64,000 nt of DNA from Paenibacillus tepidiphilus (GCF_008635795.1 NZ_VWRQ01000001.1:1-64000); one strand, 5' to 3'; numbered from the stretch's first letter, positions 7,537 through 16,006 are shown. Notes: a model not told the origin generated them from the sequence alone. Program-made: numbers and translations.

Positions 7537-9153
7537 TTAGTTTTTGATATACATTTTGTTGTAATACTCTTCCAGCATACGTTTGCTCGCGAACTCCTCA
7601 CGGGTCGTTTCGATGCTCTTATGCATCATCTGCACCCATTTCTCCCGGTTCTCATAGTAAGTCGGGAGCACACGGTTCAGCAGGGTATCATACAAGGCGT
7701 CGCTGTCATGCTTGTCGAGCACGGCAAAATCCGTAGTCTCAAAGCCGTCGCCGATCTGCCAGCCGTTCTCGCCGTCGATGCAGGCTTCCGGCCACCAGCC
7801 GTCGAGGATGGAGCAGTTCAGCACACCGTTCATGGACGCCTTCATACCGGAGGTGCCGCTGGCTTCCAGCGGTCTGCGCGGGTTGTTAAGCCAGATATCC
7901 GAGCCGCGGGTCAACTTAGCGCCGATAGTCATATCGTAGTTCTCCAGGAATACGACGGCCTTCGGATATTTCTTCATCATCGCTACAAGGTTGCTGACGA
8001 TTTTCTTGCCGGTGTCGTCGAGCGGATGGGCCTTGCCGGAGAAGACGATCTGGATTTTGCCGCTCTTCAGATATGGCTCGATAATTTCCGGCTGGGAGAA
8101 GATCAGGTCACTGCGCTTATAAGGTGCAGCCCGGCGGGAGAAGCCAATCAGAAGATTGTCCGGATTCAAGGCGATGCCGGAGCGTTCCTCGATGAACCCG
8201 ATCAGCTCTTTCTTGATCTCCTGATGCGTCGCCCACAGGTCGCCGCCCTCTTCAAAAGCGCGGGTCATACGCTCATCCACCCAGGTAGGCGTATGGATAG
8301 CGTTGGTGATGCTGATGATTTCCGAACGTCCGGCGACTTCCTTCCACATCTTGTTGGAGGTATCCGCATGCAGCGCAGCCACGCCGTTAGAGATGCGGGA
8401 GAGGCGCAGGCCGGCAACCGTCATGTTGAACGGCTCGCCGCCGATGCGTTCCATCTGGTCGCGGGTCAGGCCATTGAAGGCGCCCATGTATTCCAGACGG
8501 TCGAGCGGGTGAGTCTCGTTGCCTTCTTTAATCGGTGTATGGGTAGTGAACACAACTTCTTCCCGGGTAGCTTTCCAGGCTTCTTCAAAAGTGCTGCCGC
8601 CGGACATCTTCTCACGGATCAGCTCTACGGCAGCGAGTGCGGCATGTCCTTCATTGAAGTGGTAGACATCAATCGGAATCTGCAGGGCGCGCATAGCCTT
8701 CACGCCGCCGATGCCGAGGACGATCTCCTGGGCGATCCGCTCTTCGCCGAACCAGCCGTACAGCTGGCCGGTAATCCAGGCGTCGCTGTTCTCAGGGATA
8801 TCCGTATCCAGCAGGTACAATGGATTGTTGCCGAATTTATCGGTTTTCCAGACCTTACACACTACATCCGTCTTGCGGACCTTTACGGTAACCTTCACAC
8901 CGGTGTCTTCGAGGAAATCATACACGTAGTTGTGGTAAGAATCGTAAGGATTGCCGTTCGCATCAATCTTCTGATCCGTGTACCCCTGTTTCCACTTCAG
9001 GCCGATCGGAATGATCGGAACGTCCAGGTCCTTGGCGCCTTTGATGTAGTCACCGGCCAGGATGCCCAGGCCTCCGGCATACATTTTGAAGTCGGAGTGA
9101 AGTCCGTACTCCATGCTGAAATAAGCTACTGACGGTAATTTGTTCTGGTTCAC
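7537..9153 (-). CDS. glgP: alpha-glucan (glycogen) phosphorylase, short GT35 type
   Basis: PLP-dependent enzyme releasing glucose-1-phosphate from alpha-1,4-glucans by phosphorolysis. The 538-residue protein is of the short 'alpha-glucan family phosphorylase' type without the long N-terminal domain found in some relatives. Typical segments are YFSMEYGL at the N terminus, HFNEGHAA, VVFTTHTPIKEGNE, GFSRRAAPYKR, and the C-terminal PLP/phosphate region NNPRRPLEASGTSGMKASMNG. Start is GTG with AGGAGG 9 nt upstream. It is not next to glgBCDA, so it may act in maltodextrin breakdown or storage turnover. Two cre-like palindromes lie in the upstream spacer. Confidence 0.9.
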   Translation of the reverse strand: MNQNKLPSVAYFSMEYGLHSDFKMYAGGLGILAGDYIKGAKDLDVPIIPIGLKWKQGYTDQKIDANGNPYDSYHNYVYDFLEDTGVKVTVKVRKTDVVCKVWKTDKFGNNPLYLLDTDIPENSDAWITGQLYGWFGEERIAQEIVLGIGGVKAMRALQIPIDVYHFNEGHAALAAVELIREKMSGGSTFEEAWKATREEVVFTTHTPIKEGNETHPLDRLEYMGAFNGLTRDQMERIGGEPFNMTVAGLRLSRISNGVAALHADTSNKMWKEVAGRSEIISITNAIHTPTWVDERMTRAFEEGGDLWATHQEIKKELIGFIEERSGIALNPDNLLIGFSRRAAPYKRSDLIFSQPEIIEPYLKSGKIQIVFSGKAHPLDDTGKKIVSNLVAMMKKYPKAVVFLENYDMTIGAKLTRGSDIWLNNPRRPLEASGTSGMKASMNGVLNCSILDGWWPEACIDGENGWQIGDGFETTDFAVLDKHDSDALYDTLLNRVLPTYYENREKWVQMMHKSIETTREEFASKRMLEEYYNKMYIKN

Positions 9154-9219
9154 TTGATAAGCCTCCTATTAATTAAAAAATAAATGTGAAGCTGGCGGAG
9201 CTGCAGGCTCATTCTAAGG

Positions 9220-9232
9220 TGCAAACGTTTGC
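9220..9232. promoter_or_regulatory. LacI/CcpA-type palindrome
   Basis: TGCAAACGTTTGC is a perfect 13-bp palindrome with the central CG of LacI-family operators. It lies 67 bp upstream of the glgP start and shares the core of the cre box, but its outer bases deviate from WTG...CW. Confidence 0.55.
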
Positions 9233-9252
9233 CCAAAATTGCGAAAAGGTCC

Positions 9253-9267
9253 TTGAAAACGATTGCA
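9253..9267. promoter_or_regulatory. cre box between glgP and rbsK
   Basis: TTGAAAACGATTGCA fits WTGNAANCGNWNNCW at all positions, 33 bp from the palindrome at 9220. It lies 100 bp upstream of glgP and about 250 bp upstream of rbsK; glgP is the more likely target. Confidence 0.65.
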
Positions 9268-9519
9268 CACCTATTCTAGCACATTTATCTCCAAAAAGCA
9301 CAGCGAATTTCTGCGCCGGCAAAATTTTTTTGGGAGGGATGCGAAAGAAAGGGGATACATGCCTATAAATGCGGCGGCAAACGGGAATTCATATAACAGG
9401 TCTATCTGCGCGCAAACGGGGTCCAGGGTACGGAAAGGTTTGATTAAACAGCGATCAGGCCATAAGATAAAGAGGTGGACCAAGCCATTGAACGAAGAAA
9501 CAATCTAAATGACGGTGGT

Positions 9520-10458
9520 GTGAAGCTTTTGAGCATAGTTGTAATCGGCAGCTTAAATATGGATATGGTGGTACGGACCGGCCGGTCCCCTGAAGCGGGA
9601 GAGACGATAATCGGACAGGAATTCGCGTTGTCCCCGGGCGGGAAGGGAGCCAATCAGGCGGTGGCGGCAGCGCGGCTGGGCGCCAAGGTGGCGATGATCG
9701 GAAGCGTAGGCCGGGACGGCTTCGGCGCCGAGCTTCTGGAGATTATGTGCCGGGAAGGAATTGATACCAGGCATATCGCCAAGAGTGCCGCGCGTGCAAC
9801 CGGCGTTGCTTCCATTGTCGTGGACGGGGAAGGTGAGAACCGGATTATTGTCGTTCCGGGTGCCAATGCGGAGCTAAAGGCTGCGGATGTGGAGCGTCTG
9901 GAGGAGGTTATCCGCGAAGCCGAGATGATTGTGCTGCAGCTCGAGACGGATCTGGGCATGTGTGAGGCGGCGGCGGCTATTGCGCACCGCCACGGCGTAC
10001 CCGTAATTCTAAATCCCGCTCCGGCACAGGAGCTCAAGAGTCAAATGTTAGGCGCTGTAACCTACCTGACCCCGAATGAAACGGAGGCGGGTATTCTCAG
10101 CGGCATTCCGGTGGACAGCATGGATTCTGCGGAAGCGGCAGGTCAGGCGCTGCTGGCCCAGGGCGTGCAGCATGTGATTATTACACTGGGTTCCAAGGGA
10201 GCGCTGATCGTCGATGCTGCCGGAAGCCGTCATGTGCCGGGATTCCCGGTCCAGGCTGTGGATACGGTCGCGGCCGGAGACTCGTTCAACGGCGCACTGG
10301 CCTGTAAACTGGCGCAGGGCAGCAGCCTGGAGGAGGCTGTACGTTTCGGCAATGCCGTAGGAGCGCTTGCGGTCGGCAAGCATGGGGCAATCCCTTCGCT
10401 GCCGCGTCTGGAAGAGGTTGAACATTTTCTGGAAGAAGCAGCAGAGAAGGGTAACTGA
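9520..10458 (+). CDS. rbsK: ribokinase (PfkB family)
   Basis: Phosphorylates D-ribose at O5 with ATP. The about 312-residue protein shows the PfkB signatures: VVIGSLNMDMVV near the N terminus, GGKGANQAVAAARLGA in the substrate lid region, and DTVAAGDSFNGALA with the catalytic aspartate and anion hole at the C terminus. The exact start is uncertain. GTG 9520 and TTG 9529 share a weak GGTGG upstream, and an in-frame GTG at 9475 also exists; family proteins begin just before the VVIG strand, which favours the two later starts. No ribose transporter is adjacent, so it may salvage ribose from nucleosides, for instance from the nucleoside hydrolase at 33369. aroD follows after 29 bp. Confidence 0.9.
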   Translation: MKLLSIVVIGSLNMDMVVRTGRSPEAGETIIGQEFALSPGGKGANQAVAAARLGAKVAMIGSVGRDGFGAELLEIMCREGIDTRHIAKSAARATGVASIVVDGEGENRIIVVPGANAELKAADVERLEEVIREAEMIVLQLETDLGMCEAAAAIAHRHGVPVILNPAPAQELKSQMLGAVTYLTPNETEAGILSGIPVDSMDSAEAAGQALLAQGVQHVIITLGSKGALIVDAAGSRHVPGFPVQAVDTVAAGDSFNGALACKLAQGSSLEEAVRFGNAVGALAVGKHGAIPSLPRLEEVEHFLEEAAEKGN

Positions 10459-10487
10459 ACGAACTTGTCACAAGGGGTGGAGGAGCA

Positions 10488-11252
10488 GTGAGCGGTATTA
10501 TTACGGTTAAGCAGGTGGCTCTCGGGGAAGGGCTGCCGAAGATTTGTGTTTCGCTGGTCGGAACTACCCAGGACGAGCTGGAGCAGGAGGCCCGCGAGCT
10601 GGCACTGCTGGCTCCGGATCTGGTGGAGTGGCGGACGGATTTCTTCGCGGAAGTGGAGAACCGGGAGGCGGTACTGGAGACACTCCGCCGTATCCGTGGT
10701 ATTCTACCGGAACTGCCGCTGATCTTCACCTTCCGCAGCGCGCGCGAGGGCGGGGAGAAGGACATTTCGCCTGACGCCTATTTGGCGCTGAATCTGGCTG
10801 CGGTTGAGAGCGGACTGGCTGACATCATTGATGTGGAGCTGTTCAGCGGGGAAGCTCTGGTCAGAGCGGCCGTTGATGCAGCACATGCCCGCGGGGTGCT
10901 GGTCATCCTGTCCAATCATGATTTTGCGGGAACGCCGCCGCAGGAGGAGATTGTGGCCCGGCTGCGCAGAGCGCAGGAGCTTGGCGGCGACCTGCCCAAG
11001 ATCGCTGTCATGCCGCAGCGGCCGGAGGATGTGCTGACGCTGCTGGCAGCGACCTGTGAGATGCGGGAGCGGTATGGCGACCGCCCGATCATCACAATGT
11101 CCATGGCCGGGGCGGGAGTCATCAGCCGGCTGGCCGGTGAAATCTTCGGCTCGGCGGTCACTTTCGGCGCCGCCCGCAAGCCCTCCGCGCCGGGCCAGGT
11201 GGCCGTAGCGGAGCTGCGTCGGACGCTGGAGCTGCTGCACCGCAGCTTATAG
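10488..11252 (+). CDS. aroD: type I 3-dehydroquinate dehydratase
   Basis: Third step of the shikimate pathway: dehydrates 3-dehydroquinate to 3-dehydroshikimate through a Schiff base. The 254-residue protein carries the type I residues: the Schiff-base lysine K171 in LPKIAVMP, the catalytic histidine H144 in SNHDF, EWRTDFF on strand 2, and the C-terminal substrate loop (SAPGQVAV). GTG start with GGTGGAGGAG just upstream. Its placement behind rbsK is probably co-transcription rather than shared function. A strong hairpin terminator follows. Confidence 0.95.
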   Translation: MSGIITVKQVALGEGLPKICVSLVGTTQDELEQEARELALLAPDLVEWRTDFFAEVENREAVLETLRRIRGILPELPLIFTFRSAREGGEKDISPDAYLALNLAAVESGLADIIDVELFSGEALVRAAVDAAHARGVLVILSNHDFAGTPPQEEIVARLRRAQELGGDLPKIAVMPQRPEDVLTLLAATCEMRERYGDRPIITMSMAGAGVISRLAGEIFGSAVTFGAARKPSAPGQVAVAELRRTLELLHRSL

Positions 11253-11296
11253 CGGGTTGGCCTGCTGATGATGAAGCAGGGAAGATGAAGAATAAG

Positions 11297-11336
11297 GGAT
11301 GTTCCGGGCCTTAGGGCCGGCGGAGCATCCTTTTTT
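11297..11336 (+). terminator. terminator after aroD
   Basis: GGATGTTCCGGGCC pairs with GGCCGGCGGAGCATCC and is followed by six T. Confidence 0.88.
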
Positions 11337-11479
11337 GATGATTAAGAGAATTAAGATTTCAAGGTATGAATTATTTTCCGGGCCCGGCCGGATTGAACAG
11401 GCGCCCGTTTATGCCCTACAATGGAGGCAGAATAGTCAGCACCCGTTTCTTAGGGAAGGACAGGAAAGGAGAGACGCCA

Positions 11480-12172
11480 ATGACGGAATCCATTCTGGTT
11501 GTGGAGGACGAAGAGAAGATCGCCCGCCTGCTGCAAATCGAGCTCGAATGCGAGGGCTATTGCGTGTTTACCGCCGGAAGCGGTCATGAAGGTCTTGAGC
11601 GGTATCAGGCGGAGCAGCCGGATCTCCTTCTGCTGGATGTAATGCTTCCCGGATTCAGCGGCATTGAGCTGCTGCGGCGCATCCGGGCCAATGATGCCCA
11701 TACCCCTGTGCTGATGCTGACCGCCAAAGGGTCGGTGGAGGATAAGGTCTCCGGTCTTGATCTCGGCGCTAACGACTATATTACGAAGCCCTTTCAGATA
11801 GAGGAATTGCTGGCGCGAGTCCGCGCAGCACTGCGGCTCGCCTCGGCCCGGAGCCCGAAGGAGCCGGAACACTGGCTGAGAGCGGAGGATCTGGAGCTGA
11901 ATGAAGCGACAAGAGAAGTGCTCCGCTCCGGAATAGCGGTCGAGCTGACCCCGCGGGAGTTCGATCTGCTGGTATATCTGCTGAAGAACAAGCGCCAGGT
12001 GCTGAACCGGGAGCAAATTATGACGGCAGTCTGGGGATACGATTATTACGGCGATACGAATGTCGTCGATGTCTATATCCGCTATGTCCGCAAAAAAATC
12101 GCCCCTTCAGGCCAAAGCGAGTTAATCCATACGGTACGGGGCGTCGGTTATGTCCTGAAGGACGCGCCATGA
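11480..12172 (+). CDS. OmpR-family response regulator
   Basis: Receiver domain with phospho-acceptor D53 (LLLLDVMLPG), conserved VVEDEEK acid pocket and K in ITKPF, followed by a winged-helix DNA-binding domain (about 130-228, TPREFDLLVYLLK...VDVYIRYVRKKI). The 230-residue length is standard. ATG at 11480 has AAAGGAGAG upstream; an in-frame extension to 11366 lacks one and overlaps nothing recognisable. Its stop overlaps the kinase start by 4 bp (ATGA), so the two are translationally coupled. Likely targets are its own operon and the PepSY gene at 14227. Confidence 0.95.
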   Translation: MTESILVVEDEEKIARLLQIELECEGYCVFTAGSGHEGLERYQAEQPDLLLLDVMLPGFSGIELLRRIRANDAHTPVLMLTAKGSVEDKVSGLDLGANDYITKPFQIEELLARVRAALRLASARSPKEPEHWLRAEDLELNEATREVLRSGIAVELTPREFDLLVYLLKNKRQVLNREQIMTAVWGYDYYGDTNVVDVYIRYVRKKIAPSGQSELIHTVRGVGYVLKDAP

Positions 12173-13533
12173 GACTGCGCACCAAAATCCATCTCTATTC
12201 CAGCGTGCTGTTCGCCGTGCTTCTGATCCTGCTGAACCTGGTCATTTATTTCATGTTCAGCAGGCTGCTGACCGGCAATGAGCTGGAGCAAGCTGCAGCC
12301 GAGACGGCGAAAGTCGCCGCAGGCATGCACAGAGCCGGAGGTGAGGTCGCCGCACCGGAGCTGCTGCGGGCCTACGTTCCGGTCGAGGGCATGCTCCGGC
12401 TGCTGGCGGCAGACGGAAGCGGGCCCTCGCCGGTCACTTCGGCCTCCGAACAGGAGATCAGCCGGCTGGAGCCGGCATATCATTCGGACAAGCAGAGCAG
12501 AATTATCAAGGTGGAGGGCCGGTCCTACGCCTTCGTCTCGGTTCCGGTCATTTGGGCCGACGGGAATGTCATGAACGTCCAGATGACCAAGAGCCTGGAG
12601 AGCATTATGAGCACACTGCGGGTATTACGGTTGGTGCTGGCGGGGGTCACCGTCCTTGCGCTGATTCCGCTGCTGCTCTCCAGCCGGTTCCTGTCGGGGT
12701 TAATCATGCGTCCCATTGTGCAGATGACCGCCACGATGCGGGAGATCCGCAGCAGCGGCAGGTTCAGCAGGCTTGAGCTGCAGGATTCGTCCCGGGATGA
12801 GCTGGCGGAAATGGGACGGACGTTCAATGAGATGATCGCCCTTCTGGAGAGCAATTATCAGAAGCAGGAGAAATTCGTCTCGGACGCTTCGCATGAGCTG
12901 CGCACGCCGCTTACGGTCATTGAAAGCTACGCCAGTCTGCTAAAGCGGCGTGGGCTTACGCATCCTGAGCTGTTCAATGAATCCGTGGAGGCGATCCATT
13001 CCGAGGCGATCCGGATGAAGGAGCTGACCGAGCAGCTGCTGCTGCTAGCGAAGCATCATGAGCATTGGAACGTCTCGCTGAAGAGCGTTGACCTCACGGG
13101 GCTGGCGGGCGCTTCAGCCAAAGTGTTCCGTGATGCTTACGGGCGGGAGGTCAAGGTTAACGCCAATGGGCCGGTCAGAGGATACAGCGATGAAGCCAAG
13201 CTGCGGCAGCTGCTGTTCATCTTTCTGGATAATGCCCGCAAATATAGTGATGAGACCATCACTATCACCCTTGAGACTTCCGGCCGGGAGAGCAGTATTG
13301 TGATTACCGACCGTGGAATTGGCATTCCGGGTGCAGAGCTGCCAAAGATATTCGACCGCTTCTATAGAGTGGATGAGGCGCGGGGCCGCAGGGGCGGCGG
13401 AGCGGGTCTGGGTCTGGCCCTTGCGGCCGAAATTGCCGAGGCCATCGGCGCCAGGCTGGCAATCGAAAGCGTAGAGGGCGCCGGAACCTCGGCCATCATC
13501 CGCGTTGCCGCAGAAAGCGGGGGAGGGGAATGA
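12169..13533 (+). CDS. membrane sensor histidine kinase
   Basis: Partner of the regulator just upstream. The 454 residues comprise TM1 (about 8-32), an extracytoplasmic sensor domain of about 115 residues, TM2 (about 148-172), HAMP, a dimerisation/phosphoacceptor helix with H242 in SDASHELRTPL, and an ATPase domain with N-box FLDNARKYS, DRGIGIP and GAGLGLALA boxes. Its C terminus overlaps the PepSY gene by 4 bp. The sensor domain has no recognised ligand fold; coupling to PepSY proteins hints at sensing of envelope proteases or cations, which is inference. Confidence 0.95.
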   Translation: MRLRTKIHLYSSVLFAVLLILLNLVIYFMFSRLLTGNELEQAAAETAKVAAGMHRAGGEVAAPELLRAYVPVEGMLRLLAADGSGPSPVTSASEQEISRLEPAYHSDKQSRIIKVEGRSYAFVSVPVIWADGNVMNVQMTKSLESIMSTLRVLRLVLAGVTVLALIPLLLSSRFLSGLIMRPIVQMTATMREIRSSGRFSRLELQDSSRDELAEMGRTFNEMIALLESNYQKQEKFVSDASHELRTPLTVIESYASLLKRRGLTHPELFNESVEAIHSEAIRMKELTEQLLLLAKHHEHWNVSLKSVDLTGLAGASAKVFRDAYGREVKVNANGPVRGYSDEAKLRQLLFIFLDNARKYSDETITITLETSGRESSIVITDRGIGIPGAELPKIFDRFYRVDEARGRRGGGAGLGLALAAEIAEAIGARLAIESVEGAGTSAIIRVAAESGGGE

Positions 13534-14123
13534 GGATCAACAAAGCTGGACGTTATAAGAACAGGTACACCGCACTCCTGATTCTTGCTGCTATTCTTTT
13601 GCTGGCCTATGCCGGATACCGTGTTCTCACCGATGAATCCGCCGGGGAGCTGACCCCGGAGCAGGCGAGCGCGGCTGTGCTGCAGGAGTATCCCGGCAGC
13701 ATCGAGAAGCTCGTCCTGCAATCAGGGCAATATGTAGCGGAGCTGCAGACCGCACAGGGACGTTATCAGTTGAAGCTCGACGGTTCGACCGGCGAGATTG
13801 TATCCATTGTTCTGCTGGAGGCCGCGGCCACAGCCCGGCCTACGCCGCAGCCTTCTGCGCCGTCCGGCACGGCCGGCAGCGCTGCTCCCTCTGCATCGCC
13901 GACGCCCGGACGGATTGTGGGCGAAGCCGAAGCCGTGAGGCTGGCCCAGCAGGAGGTGCCGGGAGAAGTGGATGATGTAGATACGGAAATTGGCGAATTC
14001 GGGGTCTTTTATCTGGTCGAAATCAAAACGCCCGACGACCGTGAAGCCATAGTCCAGGTAGATGCTATAACGGGCAGCATTCTGTCCGTGACCTGGGAAG
14101 ACGAGGACGATGACCCTTCCTGA
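13530..14123 (+). CDS. membrane-anchored tandem PepSY-domain protein
   Basis: The 197-residue protein has a short basic N terminus, one TM helix (about 13-31) and an outside part with two PepSY-like domains: 40-90 (LTPEQASAAVLQEYPGS...GRYQLKLDGSTGEIVSI) and 128-193 (GEAEAVRLAQQEVPGEVDDV...VQVDAITGSILSVTW). A Pro/Ser/Ala-rich linker (95-125) joins them. PepSY domains are known as inhibitors or regulators of secreted peptidases. The start overlaps the kinase stop (ATGA), so it belongs to the same operon and may tune the sensor. The C terminus is acidic. Confidence 0.85.
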   Translation: MRINKAGRYKNRYTALLILAAILLLAYAGYRVLTDESAGELTPEQASAAVLQEYPGSIEKLVLQSGQYVAELQTAQGRYQLKLDGSTGEIVSIVLLEAAATARPTPQPSAPSGTAGSAAPSASPTPGRIVGEAEAVRLAQQEVPGEVDDVDTEIGEFGVFYLVEIKTPDDREAIVQVDAITGSILSVTWEDEDDDPS

Positions 14124-14176
14124 GCCCCGTTCTCATCAAATTCTAATGTTGCTGTCCTCCTTCTCTCATTTTAGCC

Positions 14177-14191
14177 GTCTATAGTATAGAC
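14177..14191. promoter_or_regulatory. perfect 15-bp palindrome upstream of the second PepSY gene
   Basis: GTCTATA-G-TATAGAC is fully symmetric and contains a TATAGT that could serve as -10. It lies 36 bp before the PepSY start, so it may be the operator or promoter core of that gene. No clear -35 is visible at the right distance. Confidence 0.45.
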
Positions 14192-14226
14192 ATGGGAAGC
14201 ACGCAGAATGATAAAAGGAGGCAACA

Positions 14227-14793
14227 ATGATGAAGATGCAGAGAAAAGTATGGGGCAGCCTGGCGGCAGCGGTAATTGTGCTCGGAGGCGGATATGGGAT
14301 CAGTGAGGTGCAGGGTGCTGCGGCAGGGTCAACCGGCTCTGTGAGCCAGAGCAAGACACTGATTGGTGTAGCCAAGGCAGAGAAGAATGCACTGAAGGAA
14401 GCCCAGGGCGTAATCGTAAGTGTGGATCTGGAGAAGAAGTTCAGCGGAACGTATTATGATGTGGAAATCCGGAAGAGCAACCAGGAGATTGACGTACGGG
14501 TGGATGCCTACAACGGTAAAATCGTAAAAGTACGCAAGGAAACCGACAATGATGACGATGATTTCGACAAAGCAAAGCAGAACGGAACCATCATCGGTGC
14601 GGGTAAAGCGGCGGCAGTAGCGGCAGCTTCTGTAAAGGGGAATTTTGACGAGCTCGACCTTGACGAGGATGACGGAATTCTCTTCTATGAAGTGAAGTTC
14701 AGAAACGGCAACACGGAGACTGAGATCGGGGTCGATGCCTATAGCGGCAAGATTGTGTACACAGACGTCGATCATGACGACGATGAGGATTGA
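14227..14793 (+). CDS. secreted tandem PepSY-domain protein
   Basis: The 188-residue protein has an N-terminal signal peptide or anchor (about 8-30, ending VQGAAA) and two PepSY repeats, about 45-105 (IGVAKAEKNALKEAQGVIVSV...VRVDAYNGKIVKV) and 118-180 (IGAGKAAAVAAASVKGNFDEL...IGVDAYSGKIVYT). Each is followed by an Asp-rich tail (DNDDDDF, DVDHDDDED) that could bind Ca2+. AAAGGAGG precedes; the ATG at 14227 is close to it and the second ATG at 14230 has the better spacing. It is separated from the two-component operon by a 103-bp spacer with its own palindrome, so it is probably a target of that system. Confidence 0.85.
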   Translation: MMKMQRKVWGSLAAAVIVLGGGYGISEVQGAAAGSTGSVSQSKTLIGVAKAEKNALKEAQGVIVSVDLEKKFSGTYYDVEIRKSNQEIDVRVDAYNGKIVKVRKETDNDDDDFDKAKQNGTIIGAGKAAAVAAASVKGNFDELDLDEDDGILFYEVKFRNGNTETEIGVDAYSGKIVYTDVDHDDDED

Positions 14794-14883
14794 TGGAGAC
14801 GACGGTACGCTGGCAAAGACGAGCGGGAGTGAAAAATAAACGCATCTGAGTCCGTGAACGGGCTGAAGAGCAATAGCTATAAA

Positions 14884-14918
14884 CAAAGGGACAGCCGGGT
14901 GATCCGGTTGTCCCTTTG
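14884..14918 (-). terminator. strong hairpin between convergent genes
   Basis: CAAAGGGACA-GCCGG pairs with CCGG-TTGTCCCTTTG around a GTGAT loop. On the minus strand it is followed by TTTATAG, so it fits as the terminator of the MerR gene. There is no T-run on the plus side. Confidence 0.6.
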
Positions 14919-14954
14919 CTGCGTTCTAGCTGTACGGTTGTATGATGCGGAACG

Positions 14955-15719
14955 CTACGCCTTCGTACCTGTGTAAACATGTACGGCATCCCGCAGGAAC
15001 TCCGCCAGACCCGGGCGGCGCTTGTCGTAATAAGCGGTAAAGCGCTCATCGTCCACATACATTTGCGCGACCCCCGCGTGAGCCTCCTTGGTGTAAGTAT
15101 CCCAATAAAACGTCAGCCACTGGCGGTGCAGGTCGGCGGCCTTCTGTGCCAGCTCGCTGGCGGAATCGCCTGCCTCCATCGCCTGCTCCAGCGCGGTGAA
15201 CATTTCCCCTTCAATCCGCTGAATGTCGGCATACTGCTCCTCCGTCATATTTTTCAGCTTGGCATTGGACTTCTCTGCGGCTTCGTCTCCATACTTGCTC
15301 CGGACTTCTTCACCGTATTTCTGCTCATTATCATCAATCAGCTTCTGCTTAAAGCCTGCGAATTTCTCTTCATTGCTCATCGTTATTCTCCCTTCCAGTT
15401 CAGCGAGTGTAGTCTCGACGTTCACGATCAGAAGCTCCAGTTGCTCCCTGCGCTGAAGCAGCTTGTCATGGTGGTCACGCAGCGCCCGGGCTCCGTCGAA
15501 GGACGGTGAGGTGACAATTTCCTGGATTGCCTCCAGACTGAGGCCCAGTTCCCGGTAAAATAGAATCTGCTGCAGCCGGTTGACTTCAGCCTGCCCGTAG
15601 ATCCGGTATCCCGAGGAGCTCTTTCTCGCCGGCTTGAGAAGTCCAACCTCGTCGTAATATCGCAGGGTCCGCGTGCTGACTCCCGCCAAAGCCCCCAGTT
15701 TCTGCACCGTGTATTCCAT
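14955..15719 (-). CDS. MerR-family regulator with TipAS ligand domain
   Basis: The 254-residue protein has a MerR winged helix (1-70: YTVQKLGALAGVSTRTLRYYDEVGLL...GYRIY), a coiled-coil dimerisation helix (about 75-112) and a C-terminal TipAS-like domain (about 125-250), which in TipA/Mta relatives wraps around hydrophobic drugs. B. subtilis Mta, of the same layout, activates multidrug exporters. No exporter gene adjoins this one, so the target is unknown. Upstream lies a 650-bp repeat-rich spacer. Confidence 0.9.
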   Translation of the reverse strand: MEYTVQKLGALAGVSTRTLRYYDEVGLLKPARKSSSGYRIYGQAEVNRLQQILFYRELGLSLEAIQEIVTSPSFDGARALRDHHDKLLQRREQLELLIVNVETTLAELEGRITMSNEEKFAGFKQKLIDDNEQKYGEEVRSKYGDEAAEKSNAKLKNMTEEQYADIQRIEGEMFTALEQAMEAGDSASELAQKAADLHRQWLTFYWDTYTKEAHAGVAQMYVDDERFTAYYDKRRPGLAEFLRDAVHVYTGTKA

Positions 15720-15776
15720 GCTGCGCTGCCTCCCTATTTAACCCTGCAGATTTAGCTTCCCATAAAGCTTCCCATA

Positions 15777-15895
15777 AAGTGAAGTCAAGCTCTGAAGCAC
15801 ATCCGAATACTGTGCGGGGCCCCAGAAATATAACCCCACAAAGTGAAGCTAAGCTCCGAAGCAGATTCCTAATACTTTGCGGGGACCCCGAAATA
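15777..15895. repeat. imperfect tandem duplication, two units of about 56 bp
   Basis: Unit 1 (15777-15832) and unit 2 (15841-15895) have a period of 64 bp. They share AAGTGAAG, AAGCTC(T/C)GAAGCA, TAATAC-type, TGCGGGG(C/A)CCC and GAAATATA blocks. The sequence is non-coding, upstream of the MerR gene. Each unit contains a small GGGGNCCC dyad. Confidence 0.7.
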
Positions 15896-15902
15896 TAGTA
15901 CC

Positions 15903-16001
15903 TTGACCAAGCCGAATCTAAAGGACTCCGAGCGTGGATGCCCCCAGACATCCCTGTCCCACAGGATAGGTGGTGCATAGGCTGCGAGTGGATGCGGTCA
16001 A
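15903..16001. repeat. 99-bp element with TTGACC/GGTCAA ends, copy 1
   Basis: The element starts TTGACCAA and ends ATGCGGTCAA, i.e. with 6-bp terminal inverted repeats. A homologous 93-bp copy lies at 50814-50906 and shares AATCTAA, CAGACATC, GGTGCATAG and ATGCGGTCAA in order. Both abut a four-site array. It looks like a small non-autonomous mobile element, but no target duplication is visible. Confidence 0.7.
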
Positions 16002-16006
16002 GGGAC

